Below, in pieces: positions 12,501 to 21,917 of a DNA stretch of 64,000 nt. The position numbers and the translations under genes were made by a program. The stretch covers positions 127,487 through 191,486 of the forward strand of contig NW_024882784.1 of the NCBI RefSeq assembly GCF_019059575.1, in the 5' to 3' direction. How positions within the stretch are numbered: position 1 is the stretch's first letter; the number at the start of each line of letters is the position of its first letter. The DNA is from Amphibalanus amphitrite. Its lineage: Eukaryota > Arthropoda > Thecostraca > Balanomorpha > Balanidae. Under the pieces are notes generated by a model. It saw only the letters and a list, made by a program, of their open reading frames with translations, had not been told where the DNA came from and did not search any database.

Positions 12501-14570
12501 TCACCAAATGAACAGACTCCCCGGTCGTCGGTACACCGGGAGCAGAGAGCAGAGTGGTGGAGTCGCGGAGAACTTGGGAACCACAATCGACAACCAACGA
12601 GTTGTGAGCGAGAAAATCGTTACCGAGTAGTGGCTCTGCCACTTCAGCCACTACAAATGTCCATGTGTAACTGCGTCTCAGTGTGGGGAGGACAATATCG
12701 AGAGTGGCCTCGCCATGCACGCGCAGTGGCTGCCCGCTGGCAGTCGTGATCGAAACAGCAGATGGCAGTGTAAAATTTTTACTTCACCGTTACCTGTGCA
12801 GATGAAAAAAGTTTTGTTTTTTACCAGTCAGTGATGAAAAAAATTGACCGATCTTAACATGCAATGATGATTTTTACACTAACAGGTGCTATGATGAAAA
12901 GAATGACAACGTGAATTACGTCACGGTGTAAATGGTGTGAACCATTATCCAGCTCACAATGATGGATGGCATAGAAACATCGTTATAAAAAACGTACATG
13001 GCGGCAACCATTTTCTGTGGGTGGAGGCGCAGGGGCTAAAATTTCATCGTATCAGTATGGACCTATGGTCATTATTCACAAGTTATGGGCAACAATCAGC
13101 ACCATCTTCTCTGATCAGAGAGGATAGTGCTCGAGTTGAAGGTGAAAAACTTCTTTACAATGTAAAATTAAAATAATTCTGAAAATAAAAATACCTACCA
13201 GGTTTCAGAGAGCTACCCAGCGACGCATTATCATTACGTTGCTTATATATATCCTGATCATTACCCTCTCTGAAAACGGAAGGCACGCGACGCGTTGTTT
13301 GCGCCGTAGTTTGTCACGCTGGCGCCAGAAAATGCGGCTACTAAATAATTGCGTTGCATTAAACCGAACCCGGCCCCCGACACCGTAAGAGGTGCAATTT
13401 CCCTCGAGACATTACCCAGCCTGCATGGCATCAAATCGGAAGAAACTTGCACCACACAGTTCAAAAATGATCGAGGCTGTCACATATGTATAGTATTTGC
13501 CATATCTTTCATCAAATCATGAGATAGCTTGCGTCCATGTTGCAGCCTGGACACCAGCCCGAGGATGAAATTTTTGTTCATTTTCGAAAGGCAATGTTTT
13601 TATATTAACAGCAATCTAAGAGTTTGTATGTATCTTATAACGAAGTCCAGTGTCTTATCTTCTAAAAAATGCATTACAGTCATAAAAATATTGACTAGAC
13701 TCCCTACAAGCATTCTCGACTGGTGACTAAAAATCGAAGAATTTTTCATCCTCGGACACTCTGTAAGAAAACAGCTATAATTTCCCTAATATTCAATATT
13801 TTTCGATTATATCTCCAGCAAACATGGAGAACGATCCATTTAACATGCTAATCCAAACAGCAGATGATTTGGAAACTTCATGAAGGCGTGAGAGATCCCC
13901 GCGGTTACCTGGAAAATTTCATCCTCAGCCTGGCCTTTTTAATGCTTTTTCATCCTAATTTCATCATTCAGTTGTAGAACTAGTTTAATGCAATTCTTCA
14001 GGGAATGTTTATACAAAATCAATAAATTAATTTAATTTTAATTTTTAGACATTATTTGATTGATAATATTGTATTATCGAGTGTATTTATCTGCACTTAC
14101 CTACACCTTTTTATTGTTCTGTTTCTTTTTTTAATCGAGGCAATCACGAAGCGCATGATACATACACTGTGCTGAGATATTTCCATGTGTCATTACTATC
14201 ATTGCTGATTGGAAAGGAAGGTGCGTATAATTTATCATGTATATTTTTTGTGGTTTTCATGATAGGTGCAGTTTTTAACCTTCTAACATTATTTTGGGAC
14301 ATTTTAACCGATTTGAATAAGGATTTGGTGCATTGGTGTTGAAAGATGAAAATTATGAGCCAGGATGAAAAATTAGCAGATTTCATTAACTGTGATTTTC
14401 CAGGCTAATACCGGAAAAATTTTACACTGGCAGATGGGTGGATTAGAGTTCCATTCACATAGGAGGGTGGAACCAGGGATACACCAGCGCCAGTATCCAC
14501 GATGAATTTCAGGGGCTGATCATTCACCTTGGCTGTGACCCTAAGGAGCGGCAGGCCGAGGGCTGCGTTT
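9577..14570 (-). pseudogene. pol: pol of the CsRn1-like element (protease, RT, RNase H, integrase), disrupted
   Basis: Pol is read in the -1 frame relative to gag. The aspartic protease motif DTGA is at 14486-14497, then a hAT element (12766-14429) plus its 8-bp duplication interrupts the protease. The frame resumes at 12757. A single in-frame TGA at 12250-12252 lies just upstream of the main reverse transcriptase frame (12237-9577). Downstream come the YLDD active site (about 11899-11910), an RNase H domain beginning near a TDAS motif, an HHCC zinc site, an integrase core with the D, D and E residues (HIDIVGP, VTDRGSQ and GMVERVH contexts) and a GPY/F-like tail near SPYRGP. The last part is low-complexity and Pro/Thr-rich. 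The copy cannot make intact Pol because of the insertion and the stop. Confidence 0.93.
12766..14429. mobile_element. Non-autonomous hAT element inside the retrotransposon protease
   Basis: Both ends carry the 15-bp inverted repeat CAGTGTAAAATTTTT. The 8-bp duplication GCAGATGG is present at 12758-12765 and 14430-14437. An 8-bp duplication and a CAGNG terminus are diagnostic of hAT. Short GATGAAA words are frequent near both ends and around 13560 and 13740, as expected for subterminal transposase sites. No hAT transposase frame is visible in the 1664 bp. Confidence 0.93.
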
Positions 14571-15435
14571 ACGGCCTGCTCCTCTCGTTTCCCGACTCTG
14601 AGGCTGCACGGGAGGGAGATGCAGCTCGTGAGGACGGCTGCATGGTCAGATCAGCAGCTTTGTCGGGCCAGTGACACCATGGCTTGCAAGTGCGTGCTCG
14701 GCTGCCGAAAAACAGGTGAGCACGGCATACTTTCGGCTTCTGGTCAGGGTGGAACGGCGTGAGACCGAGAGACGCCCTTGAATCACGAGCAGGGGAGTGT
14801 GTGGCGGCTCGGCTCTGCGGCTGAGTGGCCCTGTGGTACTTTGGGTGCTGCTGAGCCACAAAGAACGCCTGTGAGTCGGACTGTGGGTCCTGATCCTGAC
14901 AGTGAACCATGTTAGTAGCTGAGTTTTGCACAAGAGGCATCAGTTCGTCCGCGAGTTTGCCCAACTGCGACAATGAGAGCTCGCGCTGAGAAGCCAGGGC
15001 CGTTGCAATGCCTGTAGGTAGCGACTGGATAAATTTGTGCCGAACGAGATCGTCTCCGACACCAACCTTGTCGGCCACCTCTCTGAGCTCGCTTAGAAAG
15101 AGTGAGGGGCGGCCCGTCAGACGCGTTTTGCTGATCAGTTTCTCAAACATCTCTGGTTTTGTCTTTTCGTACATGTCAGTGACGGCTGTCTGTAGCTCAG
15201 AGAAATTTTTGTTGCTCAAGACAGCACGCGGAATGTGCGAGATGGTTTCCGGAGGCAGGGCAGAGAGAACGTGGTAGAATTTGGTCTGCGAGTTGGTGAT
15301 TTTGGCAATGTTAAATTGGGCGTCCATAATAGCAAACCAGCCGTCAACCGCGGTGTCCATAAAAACCGGCGGCTTGATCGACACATGATGGACCGGCTCG
15401 GCATGAGCGGGTTCCATCGTGCCCTCGTTCGTCAT
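14569..15435 (-). CDS. gag: Gag of the CsRn1-like element
   Basis: This 288-residue frame starts at the first ATG after a 285-bp leader and stops at TAA. It has a Gag capsid-like helical region (about residues 30-180) and, at about residues 237-254, the knuckle C-x2-H-x9-C-x3-C. That CHCC spacing differs from the usual retroviral CCHC and is characteristic of CsRn1-clade Gag. The tail is Ser/Arg-rich. The protease frame overlaps the gag end in the -1 frame, which implies a -1 frameshift to make Gag-Pol. Unlike pol, this frame is intact. Gag would coat the element RNA in cytoplasmic particles. Confidence 0.88.
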   Translation of the reverse strand: MTNEGTMEPAHAEPVHHVSIKPPVFMDTAVDGWFAIMDAQFNIAKITNSQTKFYHVLSALPPETISHIPRAVLSNKNFSELQTAVTDMYEKTKPEMFEKLISKTRLTGRPSLFLSELREVADKVGVGDDLVRHKFIQSLPTGIATALASQRELSLSQLGKLADELMPLVQNSATNMVHCQDQDPQSDSQAFFVAQQHPKYHRATQPQSRAATHSPARDSRASLGLTPFHPDQKPKVCRAHLFFGSRARTCKPWCHWPDKAADLTMQPSSRAASPSRAASESGNERSRP

Positions 15436-15720
15436 GATCGTTAAAGTATAGCCGGTGTTTGCAATGCACTGAACAATTAAAATTTAAAACACCGAGTGCA
15501 AAATCCAAAAGAGCCAATGGAACGCCGAAATAAAATCACCGAGAAGATAAATGCCTAACTAATCACACGGCGGAGAGATGGCACAGAAACCATCATGGAA
15601 AAGTGGCGCAGAAGCCACTGTGGAGCGACGGAATAGCAATCCATGTGGGGGAATAATATAAAATAATTGATTCGGGAATGAGCGGAGGCGACAACCCGGA
15701 AGTATGGAAAAATCGAACAA

Positions 15721-15740
15721 GAATCACGTCGGTGTCACCA
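15721..15740 (-). promoter_or_regulatory. Primer binding site complementary to tRNA-Trp
   Basis: On the minus strand, three bases after the 5' LTR, the sequence TGGTGACACCGACGTGATTC matches the complement of the 3' end of animal tRNA-Trp with about two differences. Priming by tRNA-Trp is unusual and is known for the CsRn1 clade. Confidence 0.85.
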
Positions 15741-16256
15741 ATATGTGGTGCTGTGGGGCTGTTCACCACATATCAGTGACTGGATTTTACGGTAATCAGA
15801 AATGGAAAATATCAACCTGGTGCGTGTTCCAAAAATTCAATCAGTTCGATCCAAACGGCCCCAAGTAAAAGAATTAATTTAAGGAGCGGGTTGTTATATT
15901 TAAATTACCAAAACGAAGTCAAAAACCAAAACAGCGAATCAGACAATGGAGCGACGAAGAGACGAGAATGAAATCCAAGTTTGCCAAATATGCCCTGCCT
16001 AATCTAAGTTATAAATCCCGGACAGAACGGGCCAAATCGCGGAGCCAGACGTGACGCGTCTGCTCGGGCCAAGAGCTCGGCCAGAAGTCGGGGGAGCGCG
16101 CGGCCCGACGCAGCGGGCAGGGCCCCCAGACATGCGCAGAAGCACTCGGAGACAACGTGGCTGCGGATCGGAGCGCGGATTGGTCACTGGCCGACGCACT
16201 GCGGCAGCGCAGGCCGCAGGCACGCGGTCGCATCGTGATGGGACAAAGTTCACTAA

Positions 16257-17350
16257 TGGGCGGTTCCCACATGGACCGGTAGATGTCGGGCCGGACGGTA
16301 ACGGACGAAAACGTACAACATCGGGAGACATCGGGAGGAAGCGGAGGCGCAGTCAGCTGATTATGTCCGATCTCTGACGGTGGATATGGGAACCGGTGGT
16401 TTGCGGCGTTTCCACGGGCCGGTTTGTGTTCGATCCCGGTGACGATATCGCCCCGTCAGCTCGTGGGGCAAAAGTTGAACACTGTTGAACTTTTTGTCCG
16501 TTTTCGTACGTTGACAGTTCAGAAGAAAGGCGATCTGAGCGCGCGGATATACATTTTCCCTACATCAACATAGTGAGAAGACCAGGTTGTTGCACCTTTG
16601 TTTCATTTGTAGGAAGAATTGCATATTCATTATTATGTATGATTATGCATCTGAATGCAACTATGTAGATATTGAGGCTGCTATCTGTTCCAACCATGGG
16701 TGAAAGGGTTACTTTTCCTTTGAAAGTGAAAGGAAAGAAAAAGGTTGAAAGGAAAGTGAAAAATGAAATAATAGATAAAAAACAATAATACAATGTTACA
16801 GCTGAAATGATGAAAATTCGCACTTTCTTGTCGTAAATTCGCTGCTTGCCTTTCCCAGACGTACCTACCACAGGCACGTGTCAACCAGCCTGTCTTTACT
16901 TACCATTTATAATATAGATTGTGACACTCTTGATAACACTGTTCAAACCACGCAGTGCACAACCCCAAACCCGCGCGCCCACGCTCTCTCTCTCGCTCTA
17001 CCCGCGGTAATCTCCCTCCCCTCTTCTCCCGCCGGCGACGCTGGCCCCGCGCGTACCGTCTCCGACACCGCAATCTGCCGACCGCAGACTGCCGCGCGTA
17101 CGGTCTCCGTCACGGATTGCGGTGTCAGAGACGGTACGCGCGGGGCCAGCGTCGCCGGCGGGAGAGAGGGGAGAGCGAGAGACGCTTACGATGTTTCCCC
17201 ATATCTCACGATGTCTCCCTGTGTTACCATATTCGCATCGGTGCTACCAACTCTAGGCTGTTTTCAACTTTTGGGCAGATTACGCCAAACCAACGATTTC
17301 TTCCGTTTTCTCACCGTCCCATCTCTACCGGTGTATGTGGGAACCGCGCG
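16257..17350. mobile_element. PIF/Harbinger-like non-autonomous element in the 5' LTR
   Basis: The insertion is flanked by a 3-bp TAA duplication (16254-16256 and 17351-17353), exactly where the uninterrupted 3' LTR has one TAA. The ends are imperfect inverted repeats sharing GCGGTTCCCACAT and CACCGGTAGA. A 3-bp TAA or TTA target is typical of PIF/Harbinger. No transposase frame is seen. A large GC-rich hairpin lies inside at 17014-17174. Confidence 0.85.
17014..17174. repeat. GC-rich inverted repeat (hairpin)
   Basis: The arms, about 60 bp each (about 17014-17075 and 17115-17174), are nearly perfect inverted copies around a 39-bp loop. The core word is GACGCTGGCCCCGCGCGTAC. The arms would form a very stable hairpin in RNA or single-stranded DNA. 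Confidence 0.93.
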
Positions 17351-17836
17351 TAACAGACACGTCCTGGGCCGCCCCCCAGCGCCGGGGCGGGGTAGCGACG
17401 TCACAAGTCGGCGCGCGAATCGGTCTGCGCCGGGAACTCCCGTGCCGGCCGGCGACACACGTGGTTACCACAACTTCTTCAGGAGGCAAATGTCGACCAC
17501 CCAGCGGAAGCATGGTCCTGCAGAAAACAAAGGTAATGCATAAGGTACAAACATTATCTGATGAAACAGCCCCTTCTGTTGGCTGTTATTAAACTTTTAG
17601 CATAACATAACATAACATGTATTCTGTGTATATTACATTTGTTGAAGTAAAATACTGCTGGCTATTTCAAAACCAGAAAATGAAATTATATTGTGGCATA
17701 ATTCACATGCTCAGCTATCAGTATCAAATAATAAATTAATTTAAAATTTGGCATATTCTATAAAACACATTCATAGAATATTCTACTTCACGTCACAAGG
17801 ACTCACAATCTTTCTGTTGGGTGTTTGATTGACGCA

Positions 17837-18341
17837 TTAAAGGGACTATCCCACCTTCTAAAATGTTGTTAAAACCAGTTAAATTGTGCCCGACTTTATA
17901 GATTGGATGACTAGGAACACGGTTCTGGCATTTATTTTTCATTAAACATCTTAGGCTTCCCATATTCCAAACACAAACTTTCAAATATGTGACGTCACAG
18001 CCCAAAATTAACTCCTTCCCCAGGCCACATTACTGTCATAAAGCTCATTCTTTTTACTCTGTAGGCACCACAACAAAGTTCAGACCAAGTTTTAAGCAAT
18101 TTTGCAACGAACAAACCCATTTAAATCAGAATGACTAAACGAGGTGACGTCACACTAATGGTCGCTCCATGTTGAAGATAGGGCCTTGTACAAGGCCCAT
18201 TTTCAAATGAAGGGAACGAATTTCTTCAACACCAAGAGGCCGCGGGGGTTGCAACCTAGATAGATAGTGGTTTCTGAACCTCGCCGCAAGCTTGGCTATC
18301 TCAACTCAAACCCCATGTTAAAGGTGGGATAGTCCCTTTAA
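17837..18341. mobile_element. TTAA-flanked MITE, copy 1
   Basis: Terminal inverted repeats AGGGACTATCCCACCTT lie directly inside TTAA at both ends (17837-17840 and 18338-18341). The right end matches the left ends of the two elements at 19850 and 20322, so this copy lies in the opposite orientation. The TTAA target suggests mobilisation by a piggyBac- or Kolobok-type transposase. Confidence 0.88.
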
Positions 18342-19430
18342 CTAAGTTTGTCTTAGGTTTTATTATTGCAAAAAATTCATATTGCATTATTGTATCAAAA
18401 TACTGCCAGCAATAACAAAACAAGAACATGAAATGTCAATGAGCAAGCCGCCTTTCCTAAAAATGGGTTACTTTGAAAAGAATTTTAGTTTCTTTTGAGG
18501 AAAAGGAGAAATGATTATCAGGTAATTATCCGTAAACCACTCAACCAGCAAGTGGCTGGGCTGGGTGGTTTCACAGCAAACATCAAGCCAAAACATATAT
18601 TTACATTTATCTAACAATTAAGCCATTTGACTACTACAAGGATATGTGAGCAAAACAAGCATCCAATTATCCAATGTTGGCTTCCTTGCAAAGTTTATGC
18701 CTTATTTTATGAAAATGTGTCAGTAGAATATGATACTTATCATCGAATATTATTTAATTTACGATTTATTTCGATCGAAACGCACATGGAGTCCCGCGCC
18801 ATTTTCGTCGACGATGAATATGATCGTGTTTCATGAAGAGATAAGGGGTTTCATTGGTCTTTCAAAGCAATAATTTGATGCAAAATTTGGTAGGAAATAA
18901 TATAAAGCTGGTTCAAATGGCCATCAACCATTTAAAACACCGAAAATACTCACAACTCCGACCCAACGACCACGCAGCACCGCGCACGCCACACAACTGG
19001 CACAATGCCAAAACTGCTGTCACAGCAGAAATGTTTTTTTTTTTTCTCGATTGCAATTGTGAAATTATTTATTAAACAGAAGATGATCTTTCCGAAAAAG
19101 CGACTGATTTTATACACAGATGCATGGAAAATAAAAAAAAATCCCGGTAAGTTTATTTGTATTGTTTTGTCGATTTTGACATGCTCCTAGTTTGCAGCCA
19201 TATTTCGATAAGTTCTACAGGGAGTTCAGAATTATTTCAGGACCAATCTTTTCCTCGTTCATTTTCCCGTCAATCGTGAAATTTTTAGAGCGGAACAATT
19301 AGTTTCCAGGCGGTCCGAGCGGTTTTCGTGAGAAGGGTGCAAAAATCGGCGTCGTTTTTAGAGCCTCGACACCAGCTCAACACAGGACCCTATGGGAGAC
19401 GGTGAAGTAGCGGAAGCAATAAATAGAGCG
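18342..19430. other. AT-rich intergenic stretch, nothing recognised
   Basis: I see no coding signal, tRNA or transposon ends here. A few short AT-rich frames exist by chance. Confidence 0.5.
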
Positions 19431-19439
19431 CTCTAATTT

Positions 19440-19735
19440 TAGCTTATTTCCCTGGTGTGTCACCGACTGACATAGTAGATATCTAACATTTTGTGTGTGT
19501 GCAGTGAAACGTTAGGTATGACGCCTTGTGAGTCGGCCTGCCGAAATCGAATGAAACTAAAAACACACATTTAGAGGTAGGTAGGTATGTACATGAGCGA
19601 TATTTATTGTTTTCAGTTTTCGTTCGACAATCGCAGACTTTTAGTGTTTAATAGCATCACAATAAATCACTTGCCTGATGACTCGACATTCTACGTTAAT
19701 GATCGATACGTTGTCGACAAAGGTAGGTAGATACA
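19440..19735 (-). repeat. Downstream flank of the broken Hsp70 copy, inverted duplicate of 33179-33410
   Basis: The reverse complement of this region aligns with the 3' flank of the intact Hsp70 gene. Shared features are the ACGTAGA...GTGATGCTATTAAAC block, an AATAAAT(A/G)TCGCTCATGTA block holding the polyadenylation signal, and the TTTCGGCAG(A/G)CCGACTCAC block. It marks the outer edge of the inverted Hsp70 duplication. Confidence 0.85.
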
Positions 19736-19849
19736 TAGGTAGGTAGGTACCTACCAAGAAAAGGGAAAGAAGTCAAAGCGATATACCTGATCAAACGTAC
19801 CAAAATCACTATCGGTAAAAGGCAGCATAAGTAAACACAGCTCCACTGG

Positions 19850-20325
19850 TTAAAGGGACCCTCCCACCTTAACATTAGATTTGAGTTGAGATAGCCAAAA
19901 TGGGGTCCCTGGCTCACAATTACCGGTTTCGGCACTCACAACATCGAGAAATGCCTTAAATCGGAAATATTGAATTTCAAAATTGCAGCATTTTGATTCA
20001 GAGGGGCTAATGCATAGGAATACCCCTCTGAATGTGTGACGTCATCGCAGATATCTAACGATTTTTAAATGTTTGACTAAAACGTTTTGTAGCACGCGGT
20101 AGTATATGCTGCTTTGCGCGCAACAAATGCCGCACTTTTAAATAAAGTCGCTAGGAACAGCGGCGATCCCAAAAAGTAAACAAATGTAAAAGTCTAATAT
20201 CTTGAAAACCGGTGAATATTTTTCGATGAAATTTGGTAGATATTGGTTTTCGCTCTTTCTGAACCGAGCGACATCACTTTTATGCCAATTCATTAACTTT
20301 TTTGAAGGTGGGAGGGTCCCTTTAA
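19850..20325. mobile_element. TTAA-flanked MITE, copy 2
   Basis: The ends read TTAA then AGGGACCCTCCCACCTT and its inverse. The right TTAA (20322-20325) is also the left TTAA of the next copy, with which it is highly similar along its whole length. Confidence 0.9.
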
Positions 20326-20795
20326 AGGGACCCTCCCACCTTAACATTAGATTTGAGTTGAGATAGCCAAATTGGTGGCCATGGCCTGAAAATACCGGTT
20401 TGGGCACTCACAACATCGAAAAATGCTTTAATTCGGAGATATCGAATTTCAAACTTGCAGTTTTCGGATTCTAAGGGGCTAATGCATTGGTATGCCCCCT
20501 TAGAATTTGTGACGTCAGCGGAGATCTAACGATTTTAAATCTTTTACTAAAACGTTTGGTATCACGCGGTGGTATATGCTGCTTTGCGCGCAACAAATGC
20601 CGCACTTTCAAATAAAATCGCTGGGAACAGCGGAGATCCCAAAAAGTAAACAAAAGTAAAAGTCTAATATCTTGAAAACCGGTGAATATTTTTCGATGAA
20701 ATTTGGTAGATATTCGTTTTTGCTCTTTCTGAACCGAGCGACATCACTTTCATGCCAATTCATTAACTTTTTTGAAGGTGGGAGGGTCCCTTTAA
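20322..20795. mobile_element. TTAA-flanked MITE, copy 3
   Basis: It has the same termini and orientation as the preceding element, sharing the TTAA at 20322-20325 and ending in TTAA at 20792-20795. The two copies form a perfect head-to-tail tandem. Short minus-strand frames that cross it are not coding. Confidence 0.9.
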
Positions 20796-21830
20796 GCCGC
20801 GGTTACCGCGTGTAATGCAAGTAACAGGTGTCATGTCATGTCCTATCCCCAAAGGTGTCCATATGTAGAGACATGGCCGATTTCCTTTATCATTCATATT
20901 TACTTATCCATAAAGAAAATCTGACAAAATAAAATTTATTGTCAAAATCATCGAAAATCAATAAGAATCAAATAAGATAATGCTCGTGGAACAGCTGTTC
21001 GATCGATTCTGTCAGACAGACAGTTCGTGACCTAATTCCACCGTTTTTCTTCATCTCGTGGCATAAGCATGAGCCACTATAAACACAAAGCACTTCTTAT
21101 CCCTGAAATGAAAAAAAGAATAACTGTATACCTCCTACAGCACACACCTTCAAAACAATGTCTCTCCAGGCGAAGAAGGCAACGCTAACACTTAACAGTG
21201 AGGCAGATGCTCAATGCTTCACATCAGTCACCTATGTAGGCATGCAAAAGGATGAGAGGCAGTAGCTGCCAGTCCAAGTAAAACTCTTGTTTTAAATTAG
21301 GTAATGCGAGACACATAAAAACATAACATTAACATGCTGGCGAATAAACATCGTTTGCTAACTGCGTTGGCAAGAAGTGAGCGCAACGCAGCAAGCATTG
21401 CGAGCGCAATGAAGCGAGCAAGCAGCGCGCAATGAACTGACTAAGGGTTGGCCGACCCCGACACAAGCCTTTCAGACCGACATCGAGCCATTGCAAAATA
21501 ACACACGAGAAAACCAACCCGCACATATGCAGTCAGCGTCAAAGAAGCAAAGTTCAATAACATGAGCTGTTTCTAGGCGAACCTTGCGCCGTCACACGCC
21601 ACACGGCTCGCAAAGTACGTTCGTGTCATCGCACTGCTCCGTCACATCTTACAGGCCGTCCAGTATCCGGACCAAACACTGCTGATCCTTCTGCGGCACG
21701 AGCACGATCCCTGATCGGCGGGAAAGGCGCAGCTGCTCAGTCCCGGAATGAATCCCACTAGTCCCATCACCGGAGACGAGCACAATATCACGTCACAAGT
21801 GTTTTATGTAATGCTCTTCTTCATATATCT
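20796..21830. other. Insert replacing the C-terminal end of the broken Hsp70 copy
   Basis: The sequence expected for the last part of the Hsp70 C-terminus is absent. A 65-bp segment at 21083-21150 (ACAAAGCACTTCTTAT, then GAAATGAAAAAA, then ACCTCCTACA) recurs at 21867-21935, next to the point where Hsp70 homology ends. This suggests an insertion or duplication event. I recognise no gene. Confidence 0.5.
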
Positions 21831-21917
21831 TCATTCATCTTCATGGTATATTACATCAAATGTTAAATACAAAGCACTTCTTATTCCTGAAATGAAAAAA
21901 TGAATAGCTTTGCACCT

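Larger units (their letters stand above)
8696..17472 (-). mobile_element. Ty3/Gypsy LTR retrotransposon, CsRn1-like, with nested insertions
   Basis: The element reads on the minus strand in the order 5' LTR, tRNA-Trp-type primer site, gag, protease, reverse transcriptase, RNase H, integrase, 3' LTR. The LTRs begin TGTGG and end CCACA, and the 4-bp duplication ACTT flanks the whole at 8692-8695 and 17473-17476. The two LTRs appear identical apart from about one substitution near 9183/16231, so insertion was recent. A tRNA-Trp primer together with a CHCC Gag knuckle is the known signature of the CsRn1 clade. The copy is dead: a hAT element splits the protease, another DNA element splits the 5' LTR and pol has an in-frame TGA. 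It is a host retrotransposon with no envelope gene. Confidence 0.93.
15744..17472 (-). repeat. 5' LTR of the CsRn1-like element, split by an insertion
   Basis: LTR sequence occupies 15744-16256 and 17354-17472. The 1094-bp insertion between them plus one TAA duplication accounts for the whole length difference from the 3' LTR. The right target duplication ACTT is at 17473-17476. Confidence 0.95.
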
